From: Ruegeria_C sp041537905
Lineage (GTDB): Bacteria; Pseudomonadota; Alphaproteobacteria; Rhodobacterales; Rhodobacteraceae
Length of the DNA stretch: 64,000 nucleotides
Direction of reading: 5' to 3'
Assembly: GCF_041537905.1 (NCBI RefSeq)
Contig: NZ_JBGRUO010000008.1
Span: forward strand, 1-64,000
Position 1 is the stretch's first letter; each line of letters starts with the position of its first letter. The translations under genes were made by a program, and so were the position numbers. The notes under the pieces are model-generated. The model had not been told where the DNA came from and searched no databases. It saw nothing but the letters and a program-made list of their open reading frames with translations. Shown here in pieces: positions 17,426 to 26,259 of this stretch.

Positions 17426-19240
17426 TTACTCTGCGGCGACGGTGTGCTTCTCACGCAACCCGTCACGATAGAGCGCTTTGGCAAGGGCAATGCACATCAG
17501 ACCCATCACCATGGTAAAGGGCAGCGCGCCGATGATCATCGCGTTGCGCAAGGCATCCATCGGGTTGTTTTCGCCCGCTGCCAGGATCAGCGCTCCGATC
17601 ACGGCGGTCAGGATGCAACCCCAGATGATCTTGTGCTTGTTGCCGACCTTCTGATCGCCACCCGACATGATCGTATTCATCACCAGAATGCCGGAATCCG
17701 CCGAGGTGACCAGGAAGGTCATGATCAGCACGACGCACATCACGGTGATGCCCGAAAGCAGACCGCCCGTGATCATCTCTTGCAGGGTCACGAACAGCTT
17801 GGCCGTGTTCGAGGCGCCGATGATGGCGCCCTCGGCGGTGCCGTTCAGCTCAAGATCGATCGCGGTGCCGCCCAGGATGGTCATCCAGGCAAAGCAGACC
17901 AACGCCGGAGCAAAAACGCATCCGATGATGAATTCGCGCACCGAACGCCCCTTGGAGATACGCGCCAGGAACAGACCGACAAAGGGCGAGAATGCGATCC
18001 ACCAGGCCCAGTAGAAGGTGGTCCAACCGGCCTGCCAGCCAAACTGACGTCCTTGCTCGCCGGCCGCATAGGTGGCGGTCAGAACATCGTCGGGCAGCGC
18101 GGCGGCGTCGCCTTCGAGGCCCGATTTGAACGCATCGAACGACCCCCACGCATTGGTTGCACCACTGTAAAGCGCGTCAGCCATCGGGGCGGCCTCGGCT
18201 GGCAAAGCCGATGCAAAGGCGGCCTCTGACTGCGGGCTATAGGCGCTGAAGCTGAGCGAGACGAAATGCAGGATATAGTCCACAAATGCGGTTGCGTAGC
18301 TGGTCATCGCAAACAGGAACGACCCGAAGACGACGAAGACCAAGAGCAGGATCAGTGACAGCACAAGGTTGAGGTTCGACAGGTATTTCACACCCCGACC
18401 GACGCCAGACACCGCCGAAATGATCGACAGCCCCATAATGACAACCAGCCCCGAAATCAGGCCAACCGTGCTGGGTTCGGGCGTTTCACCCGTCAGGTCC
18501 ATCATCCACTCCATACCTGAGATGGCATAGAGGCCGTCAATGAATTGCGAGACGCCATAGCCGATGGTCACCGACACGCCCAGAATGGTCGCAACCACCC
18601 CGAGAACGTCGACCACATGCCCCAGGAACCCGTTCATCAACCGGCCAAAGAGTGGTGTCAGCGCCGTCCGGATGGTCAGCGGCATGTTGCGCGTATAGGC
18701 GTAGTAAGCCAGCGACAGCCCCGTGACCACGTAGATCGCCCAGGCGTGAAAGCCGTAATGCAGGAAGGTATAGCGATATCCCGATTGCAGGGCGGCCTCG
18801 GTATTGGCCTCCACTGCACCGGACAGAACCACCGGGTTCGATCCCCAAAGGCCGAGAGGCTCGGCGGTGGCAAACACCATCAAGCCGACACCCAGGCCCG
18901 CGCCGAACATCATGGAGAACCAGGAGAAATCCGAGAATTCAGGCTTTTCGCCCTCCGGGCCCATGACCCGCCTGCCGGTACTTGGAATGATGGCCACCAC
19001 GACCAGAAAGAAGATGAAGAAGCCAACAATAACGATATAAAACGCGTTGAAGTCTTCCAGCAGTCTCCAGTTAAGGCTGCCCAGAACGCCATTTGCATTG
19101 GCGGGCCAGACCAGAGCCCAGATCACCAAGCCGACCATGATCGCCTTGCTGAGTAAGGCGATCTCCAGACTGTGCCCCTCATAGAATCCGCTTGCAGATC
19201 TCTTGATCTGCAAGTCGGTAAACGGTTGTTTCACTGACAT
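17426..19240 (-). CDS. BCCT-family betaine/carnitine/choline transporter (first copy)
   Basis: This 604-residue protein has twelve membrane helices. The family core is evident: GLMVFATAEPLGLWGSNP near the third helix, the WTTFYWAWWIAFSPFVGLFLARISKGR tryptophan motif, and SADSGILVMNTIMSGG near the C-terminal end. A long polar loop (about residues 330-395) precedes the tryptophan motif. BCCT carriers use Na+ or H+ to import trimethylammonium solutes. The start is fixed by GGGAGGAAACAC before ATG. It is the last gene of a leftward block beginning with the aldehyde dehydrogenase. Confidence 0.92.
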   Translation of the reverse strand: MSVKQPFTDLQIKRSASGFYEGHSLEIALLSKAIMVGLVIWALVWPANANGVLGSLNWRLLEDFNAFYIVIVGFFIFFLVVVAIIPSTGRRVMGPEGEKPEFSDFSWFSMMFGAGLGVGLMVFATAEPLGLWGSNPVVLSGAVEANTEAALQSGYRYTFLHYGFHAWAIYVVTGLSLAYYAYTRNMPLTIRTALTPLFGRLMNGFLGHVVDVLGVVATILGVSVTIGYGVSQFIDGLYAISGMEWMMDLTGETPEPSTVGLISGLVVIMGLSIISAVSGVGRGVKYLSNLNLVLSLILLLVFVVFGSFLFAMTSYATAFVDYILHFVSLSFSAYSPQSEAAFASALPAEAAPMADALYSGATNAWGSFDAFKSGLEGDAAALPDDVLTATYAAGEQGRQFGWQAGWTTFYWAWWIAFSPFVGLFLARISKGRSVREFIIGCVFAPALVCFAWMTILGGTAIDLELNGTAEGAIIGASNTAKLFVTLQEMITGGLLSGITVMCVVLIMTFLVTSADSGILVMNTIMSGGDQKVGNKHKIIWGCILTAVIGALILAAGENNPMDALRNAMIIGALPFTMVMGLMCIALAKALYRDGLREKHTVAAE

Positions 19241-19308
19241 GTGTTTCCTCCCTGTTCGCACGTGTCCTGATTTGCCGGGAATGTTTGTTGCCGCGCGGGG
19301 TCTCCCGG

Positions 19309-20337
19309 TTATCCGTCGCGCTGTTGTTCTTGCAGTAAGGCGTCTATCCTGTTCAGCGTGGCCAAATTCACGGCAACCCCATCTTTTTGGGCCGCCAGCC
19401 GTTTGGCGCGGCGACCGTCACCCGGCAAATGTGCCCCGTCCTGAAAGCGGATCGCTTCGACAAGATCGGCAATACCGGTCGCAAAAACGTCACCGGCGGT
19501 CGCAGACGGGTCAATTGCGATGAAACACTGCCCGGTTCTGGGCGGGCCGCCCGCAGTTCCCGAGAAGGGCGAGGCGTGAATGCCCAGCGTTGCGCCGGTC
19601 AGCGCGGCGGCCATGACCTCGGTCAGCAGGGCGATGCCCACGCCTTTGTAGCCGCCCGATGGGGCCATCGACCCTTTCAGGCCCACATTGGGGTCAGTCG
19701 TCGGGTTGCCATCGCTATCCAGCGCCCATCCCACCGGGATCGGCTTGCCTTCGCGCGCGTGTTTCATCACCTCGCTTTTTGCAATGGTGCTGGCGCTCTG
19801 GTCGATCAGCAGGTCGGGCTGACCATCGCTGCCGGGCACTGCAAGTGAGAAAGGATTGGTGCCGACCACCGGTTTGGAGCCGCCCGAGGGCGCGATAGAG
19901 GCAGGCGCGTTGGTAAAGCCGATCCCCACCAGCCCGGCTTGTGCCAGACGGTAGGTGTGATAGCCTAGGACCCCGCAATTATAGCTGTTCTTGATCGACA
20001 GAACCGCCACGCCCTGCGCGCGCGCCGCAGTGATCAGCGGCTCGAACCCCAGATCGATCGCGGAATGAGCAAAACCGGTGGCGGCATCGACGGCCACCAC
20101 GCCGGGGCGGGGCGTTGACAGGGTGGGGATCGCCTGCCCATCAACCTTGCCGCATTGCACATGCTCGCAATAGATCGGGATATAGGCCAGCCCGTGGCTG
20201 GCCACCCCGTCGGCCTCGGTGGCGGCGGTGGCCACGGCCAGTGGTCGTGCGTTGGCCTCCGAGGTTCCAGCAGCGACCAAAGCGTCAAAAGACAGCGCCT
20301 CGATCTCGGACAGCGAGAGTGTCTTGGTTTGCGTCAC
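19309..20337 (-). CDS. Ldh_2 (malate/L-lactate dehydrogenase) family oxidoreductase
   Basis: This 342-residue NAD(P)-dependent enzyme is of the YbiC/DpkA/ureidoglycolate dehydrogenase superfamily and is not classical lactate dehydrogenase. Typical signatures are ADGVASHGLAYIPIYCEHV (catalytic His near 49), SIKNSYNCGVLGYHTYRLA, VVGTNPFSLAVPG and KGSMAPSGGYKGVGIALLTEVM. It starts at GTG with GAGGAG upstream. Family members reduce imino acids such as piperideine-2-carboxylate or oxidise 2-hydroxy acids; the substrate here is unknown. It is separated by 12 bases from the DUF3726 gene. Confidence 0.85.
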   Translation of the reverse strand: MTQTKTLSLSEIEALSFDALVAAGTSEANARPLAVATAATEADGVASHGLAYIPIYCEHVQCGKVDGQAIPTLSTPRPGVVAVDAATGFAHSAIDLGFEPLITAARAQGVAVLSIKNSYNCGVLGYHTYRLAQAGLVGIGFTNAPASIAPSGGSKPVVGTNPFSLAVPGSDGQPDLLIDQSASTIAKSEVMKHAREGKPIPVGWALDSDGNPTTDPNVGLKGSMAPSGGYKGVGIALLTEVMAAALTGATLGIHASPFSGTAGGPPRTGQCFIAIDPSATAGDVFATGIADLVEAIRFQDGAHLPGDGRRAKRLAAQKDGVAVNLATLNRIDALLQEQQRDG

Positions 20338-20349
20338 GTGGGTGTCTCC

Positions 20350-20979
20350 TCAATCATTGTCGGACAGACCGGCGCCAGCGCCCAGCAGCCGCGATTCCTC
20401 GGTGGCCGGGGCGTAGGTGAGGTGCGCGAAGCGGCTCAGCAGCGCGTGGGTCTCGGGGGCAGGGGTGGCGCGAGTGTGGTGCGGACGAAGCTGCAACAGC
20501 GCGCCACCAAGCTCTATGCGCAGATGCTCTGCGTGATCCGGGGCCTCCTGCGGCATGCTTAGCGCGGTGCCGTCGGTCACCGCTGCCCAACTCCCGCTGG
20601 TGACTGTCACAGGGCGTTCGAGCCTGCGCGCGACTTGCGCGGCGAAGGGCAGGATCAGCAAAGGCTGCGCAAGCTGCCGCATCTCGATGGGACCTTGCAC
20701 CAAACGCCCGGCGCAGTCCGACAGGGTCACCCCGGCGATCAGCGGGCAGAGCGTGGTTTCGCATCGCCAGGGTCCGTCCAGGCTCTGGGGCGTATGGTCG
20801 TGCAAAGACGCGGCAAACTCCTGTTGCAGCAAAGCGGCAAGAACGGCCCCGCCATCCAACCCCCGCGCGCAAAGCCAGCGGGTCGCCTTGGCGGCATCTT
20901 CGGCCAGTCCCCAGCTATAGAGGCCGCCGCGCGTTGCACGCTTGGCGGTAGCCTCCATCTCGTTCAGCGACAGGTTCAT
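20350..20979 (-). CDS. DUF3726 family protein
   Basis: This 209-residue protein starts MNLSLNEMEATAKRATRGGLYSWGLAEDAAKATRWLC, which I recognise as the N-terminal signature of DUF3726. The remainder is Ala/Leu-rich with a VTSGSWAAVTDG segment and an EESRLLGAGAGLSDND C-terminus. No catalytic motif is evident and the family has no known function. Related genes sit in methylated-amine and amino-acid catabolic operons. The ATG overlaps the stop of the upstream 565-residue gene by 4 bases, so the two are coupled and probably work together. Confidence 0.75.
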   Translation of the reverse strand: MNLSLNEMEATAKRATRGGLYSWGLAEDAAKATRWLCARGLDGGAVLAALLQQEFAASLHDHTPQSLDGPWRCETTLCPLIAGVTLSDCAGRLVQGPIEMRQLAQPLLILPFAAQVARRLERPVTVTSGSWAAVTDGTALSMPQEAPDHAEHLRIELGGALLQLRPHHTRATPAPETHALLSRFAHLTYAPATEESRLLGAGAGLSDND

Positions 20980-22673
20980 CCCGTACCCTCTGGATAGACC
21001 CACAGATCGGCGTTCTCTGTCGTCAGGTCCTCGGGATAGGGCGCGCCCGCATACATGCAGATCCGCACCCATCGGTCTGAGCGGGGATCGAAATGGGTCG
21101 CGCCAAAGAAGGACAGTTTGGCGCGCAGCATGTCGATGGGCAGCACCGTCGCGCTGATCGTGTTGTCCTGCACCTCGCTATAAGGTGCGATCCGGCTCAT
21201 TTGCAGGCGCCGGATCGTGTGGCGATGCTCGGGGTGGCGCAGCAGGAATTCCGCGATGGGTCGATCGTCACCCTGATCTGCAAGCGCACGGTGCGCCGCC
21301 GCTGCATCCCGCGCCGGGGCGAGGGGTTGTTCATATTCGGCGATGGGCTCCTCGAACCGCTCACCCATGCGCGGTTCAAGCTTTTCTTCCGAGACATACC
21401 AGGCCCGCGCGCAATGCTCCGGCGCCTCCCAGTCGAGCGACAGCGCCCAACCGAAGCGGTCTTCGATCAGCGCGCGCACCTCTTTGATCTGCATCGCGCC
21501 ATCAATCACGAAGGCATCCGAGTTACTGTCAGCCATGCAACTGGCCAGACCATCCACCTCATCCGCGTAAGGCTCAAGGATCAGCGAGGCGACCAGTTCC
21601 TGGCCTTCCTCGCTCAGCGCGGTTTCCGACCAGCGCACCAGCCGGTCCCAGGGGTAATCCAGCAACAGGGCCTCTTGCTGAACATGCGCTTCAAGCGCGC
21701 GCATGTCCGAGGTCAGGTGCGCCAGCTTTTCGATCTGGATCGGGTGCTGGGATTGCCATCGCGCGATGGACACTGCGCTGCGTTTCAGGATCGCGCGGAA
21801 AATATCGACCTCGGCCTGCGTGGCGGTTTGGTGGCTGCGGACCCGTGCAATCGCCTCTTCGCGAGCCATGATCCAGTTGTTGAACAGGATCGGGTGGTTG
21901 ATGATGAAAGGCGCCATGCCCAGCCCGGTGGAATTGCCGATCCCCAATTGCCGGGCAATTGCCGGATCAAGCCGCACGGCCTGATCACCGCCTTTGACCC
22001 GCGCCATATGTTCGACAAGGTCGCGCACAAAGGTGCGCGTCAGATAGACCGACAGCATCTCGGCCTGAAACGGCACCTGCAATTCTTCGCGATCCGCGAT
22101 CACTTCGCGATCCGCCGCGCCCAATTTGCCCGAGCCATAGACCGCCGTGGTGCGCATCAGGTAACCCACGGCATCGATCCGGTCCTGATCGGGTTGCCGA
22201 CCCGATGCCAGCGTATCTACAAAATGCGCCCAGAGTCGCACCGAACGGTTGGCGCGCGAGACCGAGATTTCCCTTTCGCTGACCCGACCCGCCTCTTGCA
22301 GGGGAACGTTCCGGGACAGCCGTTCAATGTCCTGTTCCGTAGGCACCCCGTCAAACAGCGTAAATGTGGTATCCCACGCCGTTGCGATTACCCGGTCCGA
22401 GCGCATCTCGGGCGGCAGGTCATGGGCAAAGGCCACCAGAGAATAGGCACGTTCCGGCCCCTGCGCCGTATAAACAGCGTGGCCTACTCCCTTGTCATCA
22501 ATCGCAAAAACCGGACGCGTGAACGTCCAGCCATCCCGAGCCATGCGCCGCGTCAGCACCCGCATGAAGCTCAGCCGGCATTGATGCAGCGAACCAAGAC
22601 GGGACAGGCGCATCACCTGTTCCGGGGCCCTGCGTGGGATGTAGGTCGGCGCGACTGAGCCCATCAAACGCAT
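20976..22673 (-). CDS. Conserved protein of unknown function (565 residues)
   Basis: This is a large soluble-looking protein without signal peptide, membrane helices or any motif I recognise. It has several Trp-rich stretches (FNNWIMAREEAIARVRSH, WYVSEEKLEPRMGERFEEP) and a C-terminal HFDPRSDRWVRICMYAGAPYPEDLTTENADLWVYPEG segment. An alternative ATG at 22664 would start exactly at the stop of the preceding gene. It is coupled by overlap on both sides (M19-like gene and DUF3726), which argues for a role tied to that pathway. The function should be regarded as open. Confidence 0.7.
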   Translation of the reverse strand: MRLMGSVAPTYIPRRAPEQVMRLSRLGSLHQCRLSFMRVLTRRMARDGWTFTRPVFAIDDKGVGHAVYTAQGPERAYSLVAFAHDLPPEMRSDRVIATAWDTTFTLFDGVPTEQDIERLSRNVPLQEAGRVSEREISVSRANRSVRLWAHFVDTLASGRQPDQDRIDAVGYLMRTTAVYGSGKLGAADREVIADREELQVPFQAEMLSVYLTRTFVRDLVEHMARVKGGDQAVRLDPAIARQLGIGNSTGLGMAPFIINHPILFNNWIMAREEAIARVRSHQTATQAEVDIFRAILKRSAVSIARWQSQHPIQIEKLAHLTSDMRALEAHVQQEALLLDYPWDRLVRWSETALSEEGQELVASLILEPYADEVDGLASCMADSNSDAFVIDGAMQIKEVRALIEDRFGWALSLDWEAPEHCARAWYVSEEKLEPRMGERFEEPIAEYEQPLAPARDAAAAHRALADQGDDRPIAEFLLRHPEHRHTIRRLQMSRIAPYSEVQDNTISATVLPIDMLRAKLSFFGATHFDPRSDRWVRICMYAGAPYPEDLTTENADLWVYPEGTG

Positions 22674-23644
22674 CTCTTTGGCGTGAAATTTTCCGAGAAG
22701 AACCTGTACCAGTTCCCCCCCATGATCCCTGCGACCTCATCCTCGCTCAGACCGGTTGCGCGCAGGCCAGCCTCGATATTGCCGAAGTCCCGGTTGTCAG
22801 TGAACCAGCCGGGCATCGGCGGAAAACCGGGGGCGGAGGCCGAGCCTTCGCCATAGTCGATCTCCTTGGTCCAGCGCCCGACTCGCATCCATTCGACCAC
22901 GCTGTCGGGCTGGTCCTGGCACAGGTCGGTGCCGATCCCCAGATGCTCGGTGCCATAGGTTTCAGCCGTGCGCGCGATCATCTCGCAGAAACTGCCCAGC
23001 GTGCAGGCGGATTTGTCCTTCAGATGATGGGGATAGACCGAAAACCCCATCATGCCGCCATTTTCCGTCACCGCCCGGATCACCGCGTCGCGCTTGTTGC
23101 GCAGGGCGGGCGACCAGTCATGCGGGTTGGCATGGGTGATGGCGATGGGACGTTCCGAGATCTCTGCCGCCTCGATGGTGGAACGGTCGGCGGAATGGCT
23201 CATATCCACCACCAGACCGACACGGTTCATCTCTTTGATGACCTGTTTGCCCATGCGGGTGATGCCGGTATCCTCGGCCTCGTAGCAGCCTGTGGCCAGC
23301 AGGGACTGGTTATTATAGGTCAGCTGCATGAAGCGCGCACCGAGGTCGTGCAGGATTTCGACCAGCCCGATATCATCTTCGATGGGCGACGGGTTCTGGA
23401 AGCCGAAGAACACCGCCGTTCGGCCCGTTTTGCGCGCCCTGTCTATATCGCTGGCCCAACGGCCTTTCATGATCAGGTCGGGATATTGCTCGAACCAGCG
23501 GTTCCACTTTTCAAAATTCAGAACCGTTTCGCGGAAATTCTCGTGGTAGGAGATGGTGACATGGATCGCGTCCACATCCCCTTCGCGCAATTGCCGGAAA
23601 ATCTTTTCCGACCAGTTGGCATATTGCAGGCCGTCGATACGCAT
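22664..23644 (-). CDS. M19 (membrane dipeptidase) family protein lacking standard metal ligands
   Basis: This 326-residue TIM-barrel protein is of the renal-dipeptidase family, in the subfamily found beside dimethylglycine/choline catabolic genes in pseudomonads. The usual N-terminal HxD is replaced by IDGLQYANW (residues 3-11), and the bridging Glu position reads FGFQN (Gln83). The DMSH (His150), THAN (His171) and RN (about 182) positions are kept. A typical binuclear zinc dipeptidase is therefore unlikely, and the protein may bind one metal or act on another amide. It overlaps the aldehyde dehydrogenase stop by one base. Confidence 0.85.
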   Translation of the reverse strand: MRIDGLQYANWSEKIFRQLREGDVDAIHVTISYHENFRETVLNFEKWNRWFEQYPDLIMKGRWASDIDRARKTGRTAVFFGFQNPSPIEDDIGLVEILHDLGARFMQLTYNNQSLLATGCYEAEDTGITRMGKQVIKEMNRVGLVVDMSHSADRSTIEAAEISERPIAITHANPHDWSPALRNKRDAVIRAVTENGGMMGFSVYPHHLKDKSACTLGSFCEMIARTAETYGTEHLGIGTDLCQDQPDSVVEWMRVGRWTKEIDYGEGSASAPGFPPMPGWFTDNRDFGNIEAGLRATGLSEDEVAGIMGGNWYRFFSENFTPKRCV

Positions 23645-25149
23645 CAGACCGGCGTTCCGGCGCTGATATAGGCGGTCTTGACGGTGGTGTAGAACTCTGC
23701 CGCCGCCTTACCCTGTTCGCGCGGACCGTAAGAGCTGTCGCCGCGCCCGCCGAATGGCACGTGATAGTCGGTGCCTGCGGTCGGCAGGTTCACGGTGACC
23801 ACGCCGGTGCGCGCATTGCGGCGGAAATGGGTGGCGCGGGCGAGGCTTTGGGTGACGATGCCCGAGGTCAGGCCAAAGTTGGTATCGTTGACGACGCTCA
23901 AGGCCTCGTCATAGCTGGCAACCTTGATGACGCTGGTCAGCGGCGCAAACATTTCTTCGCGGTTGATGCGCATGTCGTTGGTGGTGTTCAGGAACACGCC
24001 GGGCGACATGTAGAATCCCTCATGCGGCATCTCCAAGCGCTGACCACCGCAGGCCAGTTCGGCGCCCTCCGACTTGCCCAGATCGACATAGTCGAGGTTT
24101 TCCTGCAACTGCTGCTCGCTAACAATGGGCCCCATCTGCACGCCGTCTTCCAGCGCGTGGCCCACTTTCATCGCCTGCGCCCCCGCGACGAGTTTTTCGA
24201 CAAAGGTATCATGCACGGCAGCATGGACCACGAGGCGCGAGGAGGCGGTGCATTTCTGACCCGAGCCGCCAAACGCGCCGCCAAGCGCCAGCGTCACCGC
24301 CAGATCGAGATCGGCATCGTCCATCACGGCCAGCGCGTTTTTCGACCCCATCTCCATCTGCACCTTGGTCAGGTTCTGGATCGCGGCTGCGGCAATGCCC
24401 TTGCCCACCGGCACCGACCCGGTAAAGGAAATCGCGTTGACCTTGGGGCTTTCCACCAGACGCTGACCGACCGAGCGGCCCGAGCCCATCACGAGGCTGA
24501 ACAGGCCTTTGGGGATGTCCTGACGGTCGATGATCTCGGCCAGAGCCACGGCAGAGGCCGGGGTGACATTGGCGGGTTTCCAGACCACCGCGTTGCCATA
24601 ACAGAGCGCCGGCGCGATTTTCCACGAGGCGGTTGCGGTGGGAAAGTTCCAGGGGCTGATGATGGCCACAACGCCGACCGGCTCGCGGCGCACATCGATC
24701 TCGACTCCATCCCGCACACTGTCGGCGTTTTCGCCCAACTGGCGCAGACATTCGGCGGCGTAATAGGTAAAGAACTGCCCGGCGCGATAAACCTCGCCCT
24801 TGCCCTCAGCCAGCGGCTTGCCTTCTTCGCGGCTGAGCAGGGTGCCAAGCTCTTCGGCCCGCGTCATCAGTTCAGTGCCGATCGCCATCAGCACGGCCTG
24901 CTTGCGTTCCATCCCGTAGGCGGCCCATTCGGCCTGTGCCACATGCGCCTGATCCAGCGTCGCGCCAAGCTGATCCGCACTGGCCTGCGTGAACATCCCG
25001 ACCAGATCGCTCAGATCCGAAGGGTTGCGGTTTTCGATCTCGCTCTCGCCAGCCAGCCATTCGCCAGCAATCAGGTTCAGTTTGGTCAAGGTGGGCCCCA
25101 AAATTCCAGTGTTCAGATTATGGGCCAGCATGGACTTCGATAGGGACAT
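23644..25149 (-). CDS. Aldehyde dehydrogenase, 2-oxoglutarate-semialdehyde dehydrogenase-like
   Basis: This 501-residue ALDH-superfamily enzyme has catalytic Cys300 in GGSGQKCTASSR, general base Glu266 in QMEMGSKNA, cofactor-binding SPWNFP near 165 and a SFTGS motif near 241. The GQKCTASSR context resembles YcbD-type 2-oxoglutarate semialdehyde dehydrogenases more than betaine aldehyde dehydrogenases. The ATG at 25149 has only a weak ribosome site and a start at 25131 is possible. It is the promoter-proximal gene of the leftward block and diverges from a LysR regulator 45 bases away. Confidence 0.88.
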   Translation of the reverse strand: MSLSKSMLAHNLNTGILGPTLTKLNLIAGEWLAGESEIENRNPSDLSDLVGMFTQASADQLGATLDQAHVAQAEWAAYGMERKQAVLMAIGTELMTRAEELGTLLSREEGKPLAEGKGEVYRAGQFFTYYAAECLRQLGENADSVRDGVEIDVRREPVGVVAIISPWNFPTATASWKIAPALCYGNAVVWKPANVTPASAVALAEIIDRQDIPKGLFSLVMGSGRSVGQRLVESPKVNAISFTGSVPVGKGIAAAAIQNLTKVQMEMGSKNALAVMDDADLDLAVTLALGGAFGGSGQKCTASSRLVVHAAVHDTFVEKLVAGAQAMKVGHALEDGVQMGPIVSEQQLQENLDYVDLGKSEGAELACGGQRLEMPHEGFYMSPGVFLNTTNDMRINREEMFAPLTSVIKVASYDEALSVVNDTNFGLTSGIVTQSLARATHFRRNARTGVVTVNLPTAGTDYHVPFGGRGDSSYGPREQGKAAAEFYTTVKTAYISAGTPV

Positions 25150-25176
25150 CAGTCAAACTCAATTAACTGAACCAAA

Positions 25177-25193
25177 TTTCAGATATTTTGAAA
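25177..25193. promoter_or_regulatory. Putative LysR operator
   Basis: The dyad TTTCA-N7-TGAAA contains the T-N11-A core expected for a LysR-family site. It sits in the 45-base gap between the divergent aldehyde dehydrogenase and LysR genes and ends just before the LysR start codon, compatible with autoregulation. It is the only dyad I see there; the assignment is inferred. Confidence 0.45.
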
Positions 25194-25194
25194 C

Positions 25195-26082
25195 ATGGCC
25201 ATCAAGATCGAAATGCTGCGCTGCTTTTGCATTGTCGCCCAGACCGGCACTCTTGCCGAGGCCGCCGACCGGTTGGGGCGCACCCAATCTGCGGTGTCGA
25301 TGACGCTGAAGCAACTGGAAGATCACCTGGGAAAGAAGCTGTTCGAAGGCGAACGGAAAAGCACCTTGTCGCCGCTGGGAGAGCAGGTGTTTGATCTGGC
25401 CTCCAGGCAGGTTCGCCAGTTCGATGAAACGGTGCAGGGGATCGAGGCCGCCGCCGATGCCAGCCATGGCCTGATCCGCATCGTCTCGGTTCCCTCTGTT
25501 GCGGCGCTGCTCTTCCCGCAGGTGCTTGAACACATGACCGGGCGCTTTCCCGGCCTGAAGGTGGAATTGCGCGATACGGACAGTCAGCAGGTGCTGGACG
25601 CGCTGACCGAGGGTAAGGCCGAGATCGGGATCGCCTCGGGGTTTCACCCTCTGAACGGGATCAGGGCGGTGCCACTGCTTGAAGATCGGTTCGGGCTGGT
25701 TTGCGCCGCGGATCATCCCCTGAATACGCAGACACAACCGCCGGAAATCGCGGATGTGGTGACAAGAGCGTTTGTGCGCAACGCCTTGTGCGACTTGATC
25801 CAGACACCGCGTTTTCTGGACGCGATTGAGGCGGCGGATGTCACCATCCAGAACACCCATTCGCTGATCACCATGATCCGGACCGGCAAGTGGGTTACGG
25901 TGCTGCCGCAGACGGTTGCGCGGTTCATCCCCGAAACCACCGCCTTCCGCCCCATCGCGGATTTGCCGGACAAACGGCAGGTCTACCTCTACATCCGGGA
26001 AAAGTCGCGATTCAACGACCTGACCGAAGAATGCAGCGCTTTCATTCTGTCGTGTAAATTGGACGAGGCTAAGCAGGGTTGA
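25195..26082 (+). CDS. LysR family transcriptional regulator
   Basis: This 295-residue protein has an N-terminal winged helix-turn-helix (GTLAEAADRLGRTQSAVSMTLKQLEDHLGKKLF, about residues 18-50) and a two-lobed effector domain beginning near residue 90 (GLIRIVSVPSVAALLFPQVL). It lies back to back with the aldehyde dehydrogenase operon and ahead of creatinase. By LysR convention it most likely controls the leftward operon and itself. The inducer is not known. Confidence 0.93.
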   Translation: MAIKIEMLRCFCIVAQTGTLAEAADRLGRTQSAVSMTLKQLEDHLGKKLFEGERKSTLSPLGEQVFDLASRQVRQFDETVQGIEAAADASHGLIRIVSVPSVAALLFPQVLEHMTGRFPGLKVELRDTDSQQVLDALTEGKAEIGIASGFHPLNGIRAVPLLEDRFGLVCAADHPLNTQTQPPEIADVVTRAFVRNALCDLIQTPRFLDAIEAADVTIQNTHSLITMIRTGKWVTVLPQTVARFIPETTAFRPIADLPDKRQVYLYIREKSRFNDLTEECSAFILSCKLDEAKQG

Positions 26083-26095
26083 CTGCTCGTCTTGA

Positions 26096-26116
26096 GGTGT
26101 TCCTGCTTCGAACACC
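26096..26116. terminator. Stem-loop downstream of the LysR gene
   Basis: GGTGTTC and GAACACC are perfect 7-bp arms around a 7-base loop, starting 14 bases after the LysR stop. No T run follows on the plus strand, so this is at best a weak terminator or an mRNA 3' stabiliser. Confidence 0.4.
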
Positions 26117-26259
26117 CCAGAAAAGGCTGGATTTGCCTTCGCGATTTTGGCAGCGTCTGTTCAGGCAAATTGGCGATGGCGTCGCCACGTTTTGAGTGTA
26201 TTGAAACGCGCCACTACACACAGTCCTGAACGCCGGGACCTCTTTGATCGGAGGTCAAT

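Noticed and set aside
21093..22658. 521-codon plus-strand reading
   Set aside because: It is antisense to the 565-residue gene, which is coupled by overlaps to both neighbours; the antisense protein has shadow-like His/Arg composition.
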